Shown here: in pieces, positions 32,436 through 42,056 of the stretch
How the letters are laid out: each line of letters begins with the position of its first letter
Position numbering within the stretch: position 1 is the stretch's first letter
NCBI GenBank assembly: GCA_041744755.1
Contig: JBGTKC010000046.1
Location: 1-57,981 of the forward strand
Origin: CALDTK01 sp041744755
GTDB taxonomy: Bacteria > Bacteroidota > Bacteroidia > Chitinophagales > Saprospiraceae
Length of the DNA: 57,981 nucleotides
Direction: 5' to 3'
Translations under genes and position numbers: made by a program
Notes under the pieces: model-generated
Databases searched by the model: none
Told to the model about the DNA's origin: nothing
The model's input: the letters and a program-made list of their open reading frames with translations, nothing else

Positions 32436-33228
32436 CTTTGAGATTTAGGTAGTGCACGTTAGCCGCGGAAAGGTCGGCCGCGGTATCGACTCCCCGCGCC
32501 TGGGGCGCGACGAGGGCGGCACGGATGACGTACCCACTCGCGAGCCAACGGAGTTGTTCGAGTTGTTCGAGCCGTTCTAAGCTGTGCTGCGGCAGCCGCG
32601 TAATGGCCCGGAGCGTACTGTGGCGGTAGGCGTAAATCCCTATGTGTCGGAAGTGATGCGCGAGCGAGGCGGCGGCTGGGTCGCGGTCGCGCTCGAACGG
32701 GATGCCCGCGCGAGAGAAGTACAAGGCGCGGTCGTGTTCGCCGACTGCAATCTTGACGAGATTACGATCGGCTAGATCCCTCGGGTCGAGGATCGACTCT
32801 CGCGCTGTAACGATTTCGTCGCGCCCAGAAAGCGCGAGCAAGTCCACCACCGCGGTGAGGGTCGCTGTAGTTACGAAGGGTTCGTCGCCCTGCACGTTGA
32901 CGATCAGGGCATCGTCGTCGATGCCAGCGGTTTTGGCGCAAGCCGCCACCCTATCTGTGCCCGACGGGAGCGCGGGATCCGTCATGACAAACCGGTATCC
33001 CGCCCCGGCGACAGCGTCGGCGATCTGCCCGTCGTCGCAGGCTACGATGATCTGCGCGAAGACGCCGCTCCGCGTGAGATTCTGACACACCCGGACGATC
33101 AGGGGAGCCCCACCCAGGTCGGCGAGAGGCTTACGGGCCAACCTCGTTGCGTTAAGTCGAGCAGGGACAACCGCGATGGCCCTAGGCGGCGCCGGGTCAA
33201 GGTTTAACGCTTCCTTGCGATCACTCAT
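32428..33228 (-). CDS. kdsB: 3-deoxy-manno-octulosonate cytidylyltransferase
   Basis: KdsB activates KDO with CTP for lipopolysaccharide inner-core synthesis. The 266-residue protein has the nucleotide-binding start AVVPARLNATRLARKPLADL, the metal/CTP motif VNVQGDEPFV and the late FRHIGIYAYR motif. Presence of this gene supports a Gram-negative LPS-bearing host. A GCAA-loop mini-hairpin encodes ACAKT just after SGTDRVA, in a segment that is normally a helix with variable sequence. Confidence 0.94.
   Translation of the reverse strand: MSDRKEALNLDPAPPRAIAVVPARLNATRLARKPLADLGGAPLIVRVCQNLTRSGVFAQIIVACDDGQIADAVAGAGYRFVMTDPALPSGTDRVAACAKTAGIDDDALIVNVQGDEPFVTTATLTAVVDLLALSGRDEIVTARESILDPRDLADRNLVKIAVGEHDRALYFSRAGIPFERDRDPAAASLAHHFRHIGIYAYRHSTLRAITRLPQHSLERLEQLEQLRWLASGYVIRAALVAPQARGVDTAADLSAANVHYLNLKDE
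32930..32944 (+). repeat. GNAA mini-hairpin element, GTTTTGGCGCAAGCC
   Basis: Stem GGC/GCC, loop GCAA. It lies in kdsB, antisense, and encodes ACAKT. Confidence 0.9.
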
Positions 33229-33277
33229 GTGTCGATCTTCGGTGTGGACGTTTACCTTGGTGCCGGACTACGAAGCT

Positions 33278-34150
33278 ATGAGATACTACACCACACACCT
33301 GTTGGCGGGGGCCCTTTGCCTGGCTAGCGCCGTCGCGTCTGGCGCAAACTTAAGCACCGCCACCGGCGACAGCATCACTTACCTCGGCCTGCGAGATACG
33401 GTGATGCTGGAGATCGCGAGCGACCAGTCCAAGTTTACCACGCACGTGTTCGCTCCCCGGCAGACAATCTACTCCCTGAGTCGATTCTACGCCCAGGACA
33501 TTGATCAAGTGTACACACTCAACCCTCAACTGGCGACCCGCGCCCCGAAGGTCGGGGAGGCCGTCAAGATCGCCGTACCGAACGTCGCCATCACTCGCTT
33601 CCGGAACGCCGACTTCCGGCGGTGGAACTACGCCAAGGTCTTCTACCAGGTGCGCCCGGGCGAGACCATGTACCATATCGCGAAGACCGTCTTCCGGATG
33701 CCTGTAGATACACTACTTGCGCTCAACAACCTCAAGACCCACGACCTGGCCACCGGGCAGGTGCTACAGGTCGCGTGGATGTCGCTCAGTGGCGCGGGTT
33801 CGCACGTTAAACCCCTCGCGAACGCGCCCTTGCACAGCATCAACGCCCGCAACGCCGATCAGTACGCCAAACAGGATGCGCCCACCCTGGCCCAAATCCA
33901 ACGTGGCGTGGCGACGTATACGCCCGGGACGGGTGACGCTTCCGGGCAGCTGTTCGCCCTTTACAACGGGGCGCCGACGGGCAGCCTCCTTAAGGTCGGG
34001 AACAGCAAGACCCAGCAACACGCTTACGTACGCGTAATCGGGACCCTCCCGGAGAACGTGCGCCGCGATCGGGTTGATATCGTGGTCTCGGGTACGGCCG
34101 CCAAGGTGCTCGGTGCGAGCGATCGTAATTTCTACGTGACGATTGAGTAG
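33278..34150 (+). CDS. Secreted LysM-domain protein
   Basis: The 290-residue protein has a signal peptide (cleavage near VASGAN) and two LysM peptidoglycan-binding domains: HVFAPRQTIYSLSRFYAQDI with LNPQL, and YQVRPGETMYHIAKTVFRM with LNNLKTHDLATGQVLQV. The C-terminal 100 residues form an unassigned domain. It probably binds the cell wall. The ATG at 33278 begins the signal peptide; upstream in-frame codons overlap the divergent kdsB gene. A mini-hairpin begins at its last stop-codon base. Confidence 0.83.
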   Translation: MRYYTTHLLAGALCLASAVASGANLSTATGDSITYLGLRDTVMLEIASDQSKFTTHVFAPRQTIYSLSRFYAQDIDQVYTLNPQLATRAPKVGEAVKIAVPNVAITRFRNADFRRWNYAKVFYQVRPGETMYHIAKTVFRMPVDTLLALNNLKTHDLATGQVLQVAWMSLSGAGSHVKPLANAPLHSINARNADQYAKQDAPTLAQIQRGVATYTPGTGDASGQLFALYNGAPTGSLLKVGNSKTQQHAYVRVIGTLPENVRRDRVDIVVSGTAAKVLGASDRNFYVTIE

Positions 34151-34164
34151 GCTTACGCCAAAAC
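34150..34164 (-). repeat. GNAA mini-hairpin element, GTTTTGGCGTAAGCC
   Basis: Stem GGC/GCC, loop GTAA. It is intergenic, overlapping the last base of the LysM gene stop codon and 48 nt before the cystathionine synthase gene. Confidence 0.88.
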
Positions 34165-34212
34165 CTAGCCCGTCGTCGCTTTCGGTGCCCATAAGTGGCG
34201 ACCTTTACGGCC

Positions 34213-35571
34213 ATGCAGTACCATGAAAACGTCCTCGGCACCATCGGCAACACGCCCATGATCCGCCTGCGCAAGGTGACCGCCGACGTGAAAGCCCTCG
34301 TGTTGGCCAAGGTCGAAACCTACAACCCCGGACACAGCATCAAGGACCGTATGGCGGTCAAGATGCTCGACGACGCCGAGGCCAACGGCGACATCAAACC
34401 CGGCGGCACCATTATTGAGTGCACGAGCGGCAACACCGGGATGGGGCTGGCGCTCGCCGGGGCCGTGCGCGGCTACCGGTGCATCTTCACGACCAGCGAC
34501 AAGCAATCCAAGGAGAAAATCGATCTCCTCAAGGCCGTCGGCGCGGAAGTCATCGTCTGCCCGACCAACGTGACGCCCGATGACCCGCGGAGCTACTATT
34601 CGGTGGCGCAACGCCTCAGTGACGAGATTCCTAACTCGTTCTGGTTCAACCAATACGACAATCTCTCCAACCGCCAGGCGCACTACGAATCTACCGGTCC
34701 CGAGATCTGGGCCCAGACAGATGGCAAGATCACGCACCTCGTGGTCGGCGTCGGCACCGGCGGCACCATCAGCGGCACGGCGAAGTACCTCAAGGAACAG
34801 AACCCCGACATCCAGGTCCTCGGGATCGACACCTACGGCTCGGTTTTCAAGAAATACAAGGAGACCGGGATCTTTGACGAGAAGGAGATCTACCCGTACG
34901 TGACCGAGGGCATCGGCGAGGACATTCTACCGAAAAACGTCGACTTCGACCTGATCGACCACTTCGAGAAGGTGAGCGACAAGGACGGCGCGGTGATGAC
35001 GCGTCGGCTCGCCCGCGAGGAGGGTCTGCTGCAGGGGTATAGCTGCGGCTCAGCCGTGGCAGGGCTCGTGCAGATGGCCGACCGCTTCGAGGAGGGGGAC
35101 GTCGTGGTGGTCATCTTTCACGATCACGGCTCGCGCTACATCGGTAAGCTTTACAACGACGACTGGATGCGGGAGCGCGGGTGGCTAGACTCTGAGGTAA
35201 GGGTGCAGGACGTCCTCCAGCGCAAAGCCGACAAGGAGTTCGTGACCGTCTCGCCGACGACACTCGTGCGGGAAGTGTTTACCTTGATGAAAGATCGCGA
35301 GTTGAGTCAGCTGCCCGTGTTCGACGGCGAAGAAATGGTGGGAAGTGTAACGGAGAGCGCGGTCCTTACGTTCATCCTCAATAACCCGCTGGACAACGCG
35401 AATAAGCAGGTAGCCGAGGTGATGGGAAAGCCCTTCCCCATCGTCGACGCCGGCGACCCACTGTCGAAACTGTCCCGCTACATCAGTCGGGAGGTCCCGG
35501 CCGTCATCGCGCGCGAGCGCAGCGGCGGACTGCAGATCCTCACAAATTACGACATCGTCAGAGCGCTTTGA
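34213..35571 (+). CDS. Cystathionine beta-synthase with CBS-domain pair
   Basis: This PLP enzyme joins serine and homocysteine to cystathionine, or acts as an O-acetylserine sulfhydrylase. The 452-residue protein has the PLP lysine in NPGHSIKDRMAVKM, the TSGNTGMGLA loop, VGTGGTISG for phosphate binding, and a C-terminal Bateman (CBS-pair) module from about residue 330. It lacks the N-terminal haem domain of mammalian enzymes. The ATG at 34213 is used; a GTG 18 nt upstream is also in frame. Its stop overlaps the porP start by one base (TGATG). Confidence 0.9.
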   Translation: MQYHENVLGTIGNTPMIRLRKVTADVKALVLAKVETYNPGHSIKDRMAVKMLDDAEANGDIKPGGTIIECTSGNTGMGLALAGAVRGYRCIFTTSDKQSKEKIDLLKAVGAEVIVCPTNVTPDDPRSYYSVAQRLSDEIPNSFWFNQYDNLSNRQAHYESTGPEIWAQTDGKITHLVVGVGTGGTISGTAKYLKEQNPDIQVLGIDTYGSVFKKYKETGIFDEKEIYPYVTEGIGEDILPKNVDFDLIDHFEKVSDKDGAVMTRRLAREEGLLQGYSCGSAVAGLVQMADRFEEGDVVVVIFHDHGSRYIGKLYNDDWMRERGWLDSEVRVQDVLQRKADKEFVTVSPTTLVREVFTLMKDRELSQLPVFDGEEMVGSVTESAVLTFILNNPLDNANKQVAEVMGKPFPIVDAGDPLSKLSRYISREVPAVIARERSGGLQILTNYDIVRAL

Positions 35572-36638
35572 TGCCACTACCCCACCGTCTATCTTCCGTC
35601 CTGCTGCTCTGCGTTGGGCTCGTCTGTGTGGCGGGCGCGCAGGACGTGCACATGTCACAGTTTTACGCCAGTCCGCTGACCCTTAATCCGGCCTTGACTG
35701 GGGGATTCGACGGACAGCTCCGGGCTTCGATCAACTACCGGGACCAGTGGCGCGGCCTGCTGCCGAGTCCCTTCGTGACCAGCTCTGCGTCACTAGATTT
35801 TCGTTTCCCATTAAAGTCGGGAGGGCGCGAGAGCGGGGACGCCGCGGCGCTCGGGGTGGTGTTCTTGAATGACAAAGTCCGCGAGTACGACTTCACTACG
35901 AATCAGGTCATGGTGAGCGGCGGCTACCACAAAATGCTCGACAAGCGAACCAACCAAGTGCTGAGCGGGGGCTTCGGGTTCGGGATCGGGCAGCGCAACG
36001 TCAACTACGGCAACCTCACCTGGCAGGACGAGTTCTCGATCCGGCCCAACGGCGACATCGGCTACTTCGACAACACCCGCGAACAGTTGCCGACCAACAA
36101 TATCACCTACCTAGATCTGAACGTCGGGATCAACTACAGCTACGCCCCGCGCGACCGACCGGGGATCTTCGCCGGGGCCGCGGTCCATCACGTCAACCAG
36201 CCCAATCTCAGTTTCTACGGCCGCGACGACGAGACCCTGCCCGCCGAACCTCTGTTCCGGAAGTATACCGTACACGTCGCCGGGCAGTTGCCGATCAACG
36301 GCTCGACCAAGATTCTGCCGCGCGTTTTGGCGCAAGCCCAGGGCCAAAGCCTCGAGGCGCTCGCCGGCAGCAATGTGCGGTTTGCCTTCGACGACTACGG
36401 CACGACCGCGCTGCACGTGGGTGGCTGGATACGTGGCGTACGCAATGTGGACGGCTTCGGCGCAGATGCAGCCGTGGCACTCGTCGGGATCGAGTACAAA
36501 GGTGTCCTGCTCGGCACCAGCTACGATCTCGGGATCAGCAAGTTTAGCGCCGGCAACCGCGGCCGGGGCGCGCTCGAGATCTCGCTCGCTTTCTTAGGCA
36601 ATTATGAAAATGAATCGCTGATCTGCCCGAGTTTTTGA
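35571..36638 (+). CDS. PorP/SprF family type IX secretion outer-membrane protein
   Basis: The 355-residue protein has a signal peptide (cleavage near VAGAQ) and the family signature DVHMSQFYASPLTLNPALTG followed by INYRDQWRGL. PorP/SprF proteins are beta-barrels that anchor T9SS substrates or adhesins, and SprF partners SprB. No SprB gene is adjacent, but an SprB-repeat adhesin lies 12 kb downstream. Translation is probably coupled to the upstream synthase by TGATG. A GCAA-loop mini-hairpin encodes VLAQA. Confidence 0.9.
   Translation: MPLPHRLSSVLLLCVGLVCVAGAQDVHMSQFYASPLTLNPALTGGFDGQLRASINYRDQWRGLLPSPFVTSSASLDFRFPLKSGGRESGDAAALGVVFLNDKVREYDFTTNQVMVSGGYHKMLDKRTNQVLSGGFGFGIGQRNVNYGNLTWQDEFSIRPNGDIGYFDNTREQLPTNNITYLDLNVGINYSYAPRDRPGIFAGAAVHHVNQPNLSFYGRDDETLPAEPLFRKYTVHVAGQLPINGSTKILPRVLAQAQGQSLEALAGSNVRFAFDDYGTTALHVGGWIRGVRNVDGFGADAAVALVGIEYKGVLLGTSYDLGISKFSAGNRGRGALEISLAFLGNYENESLICPSF
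36324..36338 (+). repeat. GNAA mini-hairpin element, GTTTTGGCGCAAGCC
   Basis: Stem GGC/GCC, loop GCAA. It lies in the porP-like gene, sense, and encodes VLAQA. Confidence 0.9.
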
Positions 36639-36739
36639 CCTTCCCGCTGGTCGCCTCGGAGCGGTGGACCCTCGCCGATCTCCCCGGCGGAGCATTGGTG
36701 GTCGAGATTTCGTAATGAGGAGGCACGCTTTCGGCGCCT

Positions 36740-37876
36740 TTAGAACTTTACGGTCTCCACGACCTCCAGCCCGTAACCGTCAATCGCGACGCGGCGTTTG
36801 GTGCTGTTGCTTAGCAGACGAACCTTACTCAGACCGAGCTCGCGTAAGATCTGTGCCCCGATCCCAAAATCGCGCTGCTCCATGTTGTCCTCGTCGGCGG
36901 CGTGCGCGTGGCGTTGCTCTGCCATGCCCTTGAGCATAGTCAGCAGATCGGCTGACTTCTCTCCGTGTCGCATCAATAATAGGACGCCCTGTCCTTCTTC
37001 GGCGATGGTGGCGAGACTGCGTTGTAGCTGATTGTTCTGGTCGGCCATCAGCACTCCTAGCAAATCTTCGGCCCCGTAGGCGCTCTGGACGCGGACGAGG
37101 ACCTCGTCGTCTTTAGACCAGTCCCCGAGCGTGAGCGCGAGGTGAACGTCCTGGTTAGTTAGTTGGGTAAACGCGTGAAGGACGAACCTCCCGTAGCGAG
37201 TAGGGAGCGGGAAGCTCACCTCCCTGCGGACGAGGCGTTCGGTCTTCATCCGGTAGGCAACCAAGTCGTTAATAGCAATCATCTTAAGCTGGAAGCGCTC
37301 GGCGATGGCCAAGAGCTCCGGCATGCGCGCCATCGACCCATCCTCGTTCATGATCTCGACCACGACCCCGACCGGCGGAAGGCCAGCGAGGCGCGCGAGG
37401 TCGACGGAGGCTTCGGTGTGACCAGTGCGGCGCAGAACTCCCCCACGCTTCGCCCGCAGCGGGAAGATGTGACCGGGGCGGGCGAAATCCGAGGCCTTGG
37501 TATCGAGCGACGTGAGTGCCCGCAGGCAGGTCGCGCGATCGTAGGCGCTGATCCCGGTGGTGCAGCCGTGCCCGATCAGGTCGATCGAAATCGTGAACGC
37601 GGTCTCGTGCAACTCAGTGTTCTCGGGAACCATCGGGCGAAGCCCGAATTTATCCGCCAGTGACTCCTCCAGCGGCGCGCAGATCAGGCCGCGCGCGTGA
37701 GTCGCCATGAAGTTGACGATCTCCGGGGTAATCGTCGCCGCGCAGCTCACGAAATCGCCTTCGTTCTCGCGGTCCTCGTCGTCGACGACAATGATCACCC
37801 TGCCGGCCTTCAGCTCTTCGATGGCTTCTTCGATGGTGGCTAGGCCGGTGGCGGCGGGCGCGGTTGAGGACTGCAT
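36740..37876 (-). CDS. ribB: DHBP synthase with degenerate GTP cyclohydrolase II domain (RibBA-like)
   Basis: The N-terminal half is 3,4-dihydroxy-2-butanone-4-phosphate synthase (riboflavin pathway), with DDEDRENEGDF, the GHGCTTGIS motif and RTGHTEASVDLARLAG intact. The C-terminal half has the RibA domain length, but the zinc-binding cysteine triad that follows the VRVxS position is missing: the sequence runs VRVQSAYGAEDLLGVLMADQ. It therefore probably lacks GTP cyclohydrolase II activity, as in described RibBX-type proteins, and ribA function must come from elsewhere. The start is the ATG at 37876 (MQSSTAP). Confidence 0.9.
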   Translation of the reverse strand: MQSSTAPAATGLATIEEAIEELKAGRVIIVVDDEDRENEGDFVSCAATITPEIVNFMATHARGLICAPLEESLADKFGLRPMVPENTELHETAFTISIDLIGHGCTTGISAYDRATCLRALTSLDTKASDFARPGHIFPLRAKRGGVLRRTGHTEASVDLARLAGLPPVGVVVEIMNEDGSMARMPELLAIAERFQLKMIAINDLVAYRMKTERLVRREVSFPLPTRYGRFVLHAFTQLTNQDVHLALTLGDWSKDDEVLVRVQSAYGAEDLLGVLMADQNNQLQRSLATIAEEGQGVLLLMRHGEKSADLLTMLKGMAEQRHAHAADEDNMEQRDFGIGAQILRELGLSKVRLLSNSTKRRVAIDGYGLEVVETVKF

Positions 37877-37908
37877 GGCGCGAAAGTACGCCGGCGCTCG
37901 CCTGGGCA

Positions 37909-39141
37909 TCACGACTCGATTCGCGCCAGGGCTGCACGGCGCATCCGGAGGTCTCGGACCTGGGAAGCCAAACCGAACCCTATCCTCGCGCCATCGAAGT
38001 GCGAGGCGATGAGCCGACGGGCAGCTCGGCTCATCGCCTCGGCGTGCATGGGGTCGTCGCGGAGGTACATCAGTTGGGCGATGAATTCGGCCGCGGTGTT
38101 ACACACCAAGACCTCTGCCCGGTCGACGGCGTCGATGCCCTCCAGGCCCATCTGCGTCGTGAGCACCACTCGCCCCGTAGCCATGGCGTCGAGGATCTTG
38201 ACCCTGGTCCCACTCCCGCTCAGGATCGGGGCCACCATCATCGGGTAGCGCGTAAGAAATTCAGCGCTATTCGGGACCTCCCCGTGGACAGTGACGCCGG
38301 GGAGTGACAATCGCCAGATCTCGGGAGGGGTTTTGCGGCCGGCAATGTGGAAGGTAAGGTCGGGGAAGGCGCGGTGGAGCCCTGGCCATATGCCATTTAA
38401 GAACCACCAAAGTCCCTCGAGATTGGGTTCCCAATCGAGGGAGCCGATGAAACTGATCGCGAACGGCAGGAGGTGGAGCGGCGGCGCTCCCGCATCGAGT
38501 CTCGGGTGGTCGTAGCCCACCGGTACGACGTGAGACGCGCCGATGTAGCCTAGCTCTGTCTTGATCGTGAGTTCATCACGGCGCGTGATCGGCACCAGCA
38601 GGTCGGCCTGCGGGATCCAGAGGCGCTCGAAGGTCTTGAGCCGCTGCGCGAGCGCTCGGTAAAGTGGACGCAGGTAGAACCGCCCCCGCTGCGCGAGCCG
38701 GTCCCAGATCTCGTGCTCGACGTTGTGGGCTCGCAACATCACTACCGCCTCACTCAACTCCCGAATCACCGGGATGTAGGTCGCGAGGATAGCCGTCTCG
38801 AGGATGATCGCGTCGTACTCGTGACGCGTCAGCAGGCCACGGAGCTTCGCCCTGAACCGTTCGCACTCGAAGCGCGTGACGTGGTAGCTCCCAGGCTGCG
38901 CGAGGCTCAGGCCTACCTTCCACCAGATTACGTCATTATCGAGATCAGAGCTCGTGATGTGCTCGTAATGCGGCAGATCCGACGCCTCGGGATCGTCGAC
39001 GCGGTGTTTGCTGGTGTTGAACGACAGCAGATCTACCGTGCACCCGGCTTCCTTAAGCCCGAGGGCCAGCGCTCGCACGGCCACCGCCTCCCCGTCCATG
39101 ATTGGGTACGGAAACTTCTTACAGACTTGGAGGATGCGCAT
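37909..39141 (-). CDS. Glycosyltransferase family 4-like
   Basis: The 410-residue enzyme has the GT-B layout of family 4: an N-terminal start MRILQVCKKFPYPIMDGEAV with a glycine-type turn for acceptor binding, a middle ISFIGSLDWEPNLEG opening the donor domain, and the late PILSGSGTRVKILDAMATG, where E-x7-E is reduced. It would transfer a sugar to an envelope or exopolysaccharide precursor. It lies 24 nt before the M1 peptidase end on the same strand. Substrates are unknown. Confidence 0.83.
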   Translation of the reverse strand: MRILQVCKKFPYPIMDGEAVAVRALALGLKEAGCTVDLLSFNTSKHRVDDPEASDLPHYEHITSSDLDNDVIWWKVGLSLAQPGSYHVTRFECERFRAKLRGLLTRHEYDAIILETAILATYIPVIRELSEAVVMLRAHNVEHEIWDRLAQRGRFYLRPLYRALAQRLKTFERLWIPQADLLVPITRRDELTIKTELGYIGASHVVPVGYDHPRLDAGAPPLHLLPFAISFIGSLDWEPNLEGLWWFLNGIWPGLHRAFPDLTFHIAGRKTPPEIWRLSLPGVTVHGEVPNSAEFLTRYPMMVAPILSGSGTRVKILDAMATGRVVLTTQMGLEGIDAVDRAEVLVCNTAAEFIAQLMYLRDDPMHAEAMSRAARRLIASHFDGARIGFGLASQVRDLRMRRAALARIES

Positions 39142-39165
39142 GCTGGGGGGGTAGCTGGGCGGGGC

Positions 39166-41019
39166 TCACTCAGCGCTTGCCTTGGGATATCTATCGTTCG
39201 AGGCGTCAGATTCGCTGTGATCCAGACCAACATTTATTTCAACTGAGGCTATTGACGCCACCGGCAGATCGACGTCGAGTACGTAGCTGGGATCGGTCCA
39301 AGGCCACGCTTGCGCAAGTTGCGTTCCCTGTGCAACGGGCGCATGACCGCGTTGGAGGTCCACCGGTATAAGGAATACGTGCTGATCGCCGGCGATCGAC
39401 GTTACGGTCACCGTCAGCGGGAAAGGCATCGCGCCGATCTTCTCCAAAGAAATGGCACTTCGACCGCGCCCGGCCGCGGCCACGCCCGAAACGGCGTAGT
39501 CGATCTGGGAGGTCGTATTGACCATGTACTCGTAGTACCAGTCGAGCACCTGCCCGCTCTCACGTTCCATGATCCGCAGGAAATCGTGCCCCGTCGGGTG
39601 GCGCATTTTCCAGGTGTAGAAGTAGCGAAGCATCCCGCGCTCAAACGATTCGGCCCCGATGACGGTCTTGAGCTGATAAAGAAAGAGCTCGCCTTTTGAA
39701 TAGCTACCCACACCGTACGCGGCGTTGGTGGTGTAGTGGTCGGCGTGGGTGCTGAGTGGCTCTGCGCGACCTGTGTTCGCGAAGCGCGCGTAGCCCGTCA
39801 CGGTGCCGGCATGGGGGTTTCCCTCCGGCTCCGCTCCGGGTATAAAGCCCTCGGTCACAAGGTGCTCCATGATCTCCGCCGAGGCGTAGCTCGTAAAGCC
39901 TTCGTCCATCCACGGGTACAAGCTCTCATTGGTGGCGAGCACGAACTGGTACCAACTGTGCATCATCTCGTGCACGGAGACCCCGACCAGGCTCCCGAGC
40001 GAGCGCTCCCCGGTGATCATGGTCATCATCGCGTACTCCATGCCGCCGTCGCCACCCTGTACGAAGGCGTATTTCTCGTAAGGGTAGCGGCCGAAGTGTG
40101 CGTTGGCGTAGCTCATCGCCTCGTCCATGATCGGCAATAGCCTCTCCCAGTATTCGGTGGTCTTCTCGCCGGGCACGTACACCGCCTCGAGAGTGATTCC
40201 GTCCTCGCGTTCGAGCGAACGCCGGACGAAGTCCCTGTCGGCCGCCCACGCGAAATCGTGCACCATTGGCGCCAGGCGGCGGTGTAACGCGAGCTTTGTC
40301 TGCCCGCGAGCGCCCTGCCGCCGAGCGAAGAAGGCATCATTGTTGGGAGTTTTGGCATCAGCCTCGTAGCCCGTACCGGCGAATACATAGTTTGCCGGCA
40401 TTCCGACGGTGACGTCAAAGTCGCCCCAGACTCCGTAAAATTCTCGACCGACGTAAGGATTCGGGTGCCATCCGTCGGGATCGTACTCCGCGAGTTTCGG
40501 GTACCACTGAGGCATGGAGTAGTCGATGCCCTCGGCGTTGTCGCGACCGCTGCGCCGTATCTGGATGGGGACTTGCCCCGAGAAGGTAAGTGCCATCTGC
40601 ACCGTCTGCCCGGGTAGGATCGGGGTGGCGAGACGCACCTGAGCGATCGTTTCCTGCTCGTCGACCGCGAGCGACGTCCCGCCGACCTTGAGGCTGCCGA
40701 TGTGCAAATAGCCTTCTTCTTCGCTGCTTAGCTTCGAGATCCTCTCCCCGACTCGCCGGTCGGGGTCTGCGATGGTGCGACTCCGGATGTCCATCATGCT
40801 CCCGGGTCGGAAGGCGTTCGGGAACAGGTGGAAGAAAAGCTGAACCAGCGTGTCGGGGCTGTTATTCGTGTAGGCGATCGTCTCCTCGCCGGTGTACTGA
40901 TGTTTTGAAGGGTCCAACGCCGCCCGGATGACGTAGTCGGCGCGTTGCTGCCAGTAGCCTTGGGCTTTCGCCAAAACCGTAGACAGGGTGGCGAGTAAGA
41001 GGATTAATACTTTTATCAT
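39166..41019 (-). CDS. M1 family zinc metallopeptidase, secreted
   Basis: The 617-residue protein has a signal peptide (cleavage near VLAKAQ) and the M1 zinc motif VHEMMHSWYQFVLATNESLY, that is HExxH with the third ligand Glu 18 residues on. The exopeptidase motif reads GGMEYA instead of GAMEN, a known variation. It would act on peptides in the periplasm. The signal-peptide end is written by a canonical mini-hairpin (VLAKA), so the element sits in a functional cleavage region. Confidence 0.9.
   Translation of the reverse strand: MIKVLILLLATLSTVLAKAQGYWQQRADYVIRAALDPSKHQYTGEETIAYTNNSPDTLVQLFFHLFPNAFRPGSMMDIRSRTIADPDRRVGERISKLSSEEEGYLHIGSLKVGGTSLAVDEQETIAQVRLATPILPGQTVQMALTFSGQVPIQIRRSGRDNAEGIDYSMPQWYPKLAEYDPDGWHPNPYVGREFYGVWGDFDVTVGMPANYVFAGTGYEADAKTPNNDAFFARRQGARGQTKLALHRRLAPMVHDFAWAADRDFVRRSLEREDGITLEAVYVPGEKTTEYWERLLPIMDEAMSYANAHFGRYPYEKYAFVQGGDGGMEYAMMTMITGERSLGSLVGVSVHEMMHSWYQFVLATNESLYPWMDEGFTSYASAEIMEHLVTEGFIPGAEPEGNPHAGTVTGYARFANTGRAEPLSTHADHYTTNAAYGVGSYSKGELFLYQLKTVIGAESFERGMLRYFYTWKMRHPTGHDFLRIMERESGQVLDWYYEYMVNTTSQIDYAVSGVAAAGRGRSAISLEKIGAMPFPLTVTVTSIAGDQHVFLIPVDLQRGHAPVAQGTQLAQAWPWTDPSYVLDVDLPVASIASVEINVGLDHSESDASNDRYPKASAE
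40963..40977 (-). repeat. GNAA mini-hairpin element, GTTTTGGCGAAAGCC
   Basis: Canonical copy at the signal-peptide end of the M1 peptidase, sense, encoding VLAKA. Confidence 0.92.
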
Positions 41020-41124
41020 AATGAACGGTAGTCAATACATTAGGTAGCGGATGCGGGCAACACGAAACGCCGTGCCCGCGGCGCGCATTGACCTCGAAAC
41101 GTCAATGGAGGCCCAAGAGCCGAG

Positions 41125-42012
41125 TCAGCCCACTTCCGCAGCCACAGGATTGTTGGCGAACAGCTTGAGGAGGTTCGCCAGCGTACTGCGGAGGTCTTTG
41201 CGGTCCAAGATGAAATCGAGGAACCCACTCTCCAGCAGGAACTCGGCGCGCTGAAAACCTTCCGGCAGCTCTCGCTTGATCGTCTCCTTGACCACGCGCG
41301 GTCCCGCGAATCCGATGAGGGCCCCCGGCTCCGCCAGGTTGAGGTCGCCGAGCATGGCGAAACTCGCCGTCACGCCCCCGGTGGTCGGGTCGGTCATTAA
41401 GCTCAAGTAGGGAATACCCGCCTTGGCGAGCATGCTCAGCTTAGCGGAGGTCTTCGCCATCTGCATGAGCGAAAATGCCGACTCCATCATGCGGGCTCCG
41501 CCGCTACGTGAGATAATCATGAGGGGGGCGTGCTGCTCTAGGCAAAGATCCACGGCGCGACTGATCTTCTCACCGACCACGCTCCCCATCGACCCACCGA
41601 TAAAACTAAAGTCCATCGCCGCCACGACGAGCGGGTAGTCGTCCACGGTCCCGCTGCCCACCTGGAGCGCGTCCTGCAACTGCGTGGCTCGTTGGGCGGA
41701 CGTGAGCCGGTCCTCGTAAGACTTCAGGTCCGCGAACCCGAGGTAGTCCACCGACTGGAGATTGTCGAAGTGCGGCACGTAATCCCCGCCGAAGATGAGC
41801 TCGAAATAGTCGAGACTCCCGATGCGGACGTGGTGGTTGCACTTCGGACACTTGTAGAAGTTGTCGGAGAGGTCCCGCATCGTGGAGGTCTCCCCACAGT
41901 TGACGCACTTGTACCACAGCCCGTCGGGCGCCTCGCGCTTGTGCTGGGTCGCCGTCTGGATGCCGTCACGCAGTCGCTTGAACCATCCGAGGCCACTTGT
42001 ATTCGTGCTCAT
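41125..42012 (-). CDS. accD: Acetyl-CoA carboxylase carboxyltransferase subunit beta
   Basis: AccD carries out the carboxyl-transfer half-reaction that makes malonyl-CoA, with AccA. The 295-residue protein has the N-terminal zinc ribbon CVNCGETSTMRD / CPKCNHH and the crotonase-like core with SRSGGARMMES and PTTGGVTASFAMLGD. The start at 42012 (MSTNTSGLGWFKR) is used; an upstream in-frame ATG gives 9 extra residues. It lies between the M1 peptidase and hemE, all on the minus strand. Confidence 0.95.
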   Translation of the reverse strand: MSTNTSGLGWFKRLRDGIQTATQHKREAPDGLWYKCVNCGETSTMRDLSDNFYKCPKCNHHVRIGSLDYFELIFGGDYVPHFDNLQSVDYLGFADLKSYEDRLTSAQRATQLQDALQVGSGTVDDYPLVVAAMDFSFIGGSMGSVVGEKISRAVDLCLEQHAPLMIISRSGGARMMESAFSLMQMAKTSAKLSMLAKAGIPYLSLMTDPTTGGVTASFAMLGDLNLAEPGALIGFAGPRVVKETIKRELPEGFQRAEFLLESGFLDFILDRKDLRSTLANLLKLFANNPVAAEVG

Positions 42013-42056
42013 ATTGTGTGATTGATCCGGAAAGGACATTGCGCGATCGGCGGCGG

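Noticed and set aside
40349..40363. GTTTTGGCATCAGCC in the M1 peptidase
   Set aside because: GTTTT and the stem match but the loop is ATCA; possibly a decayed copy, not counted.
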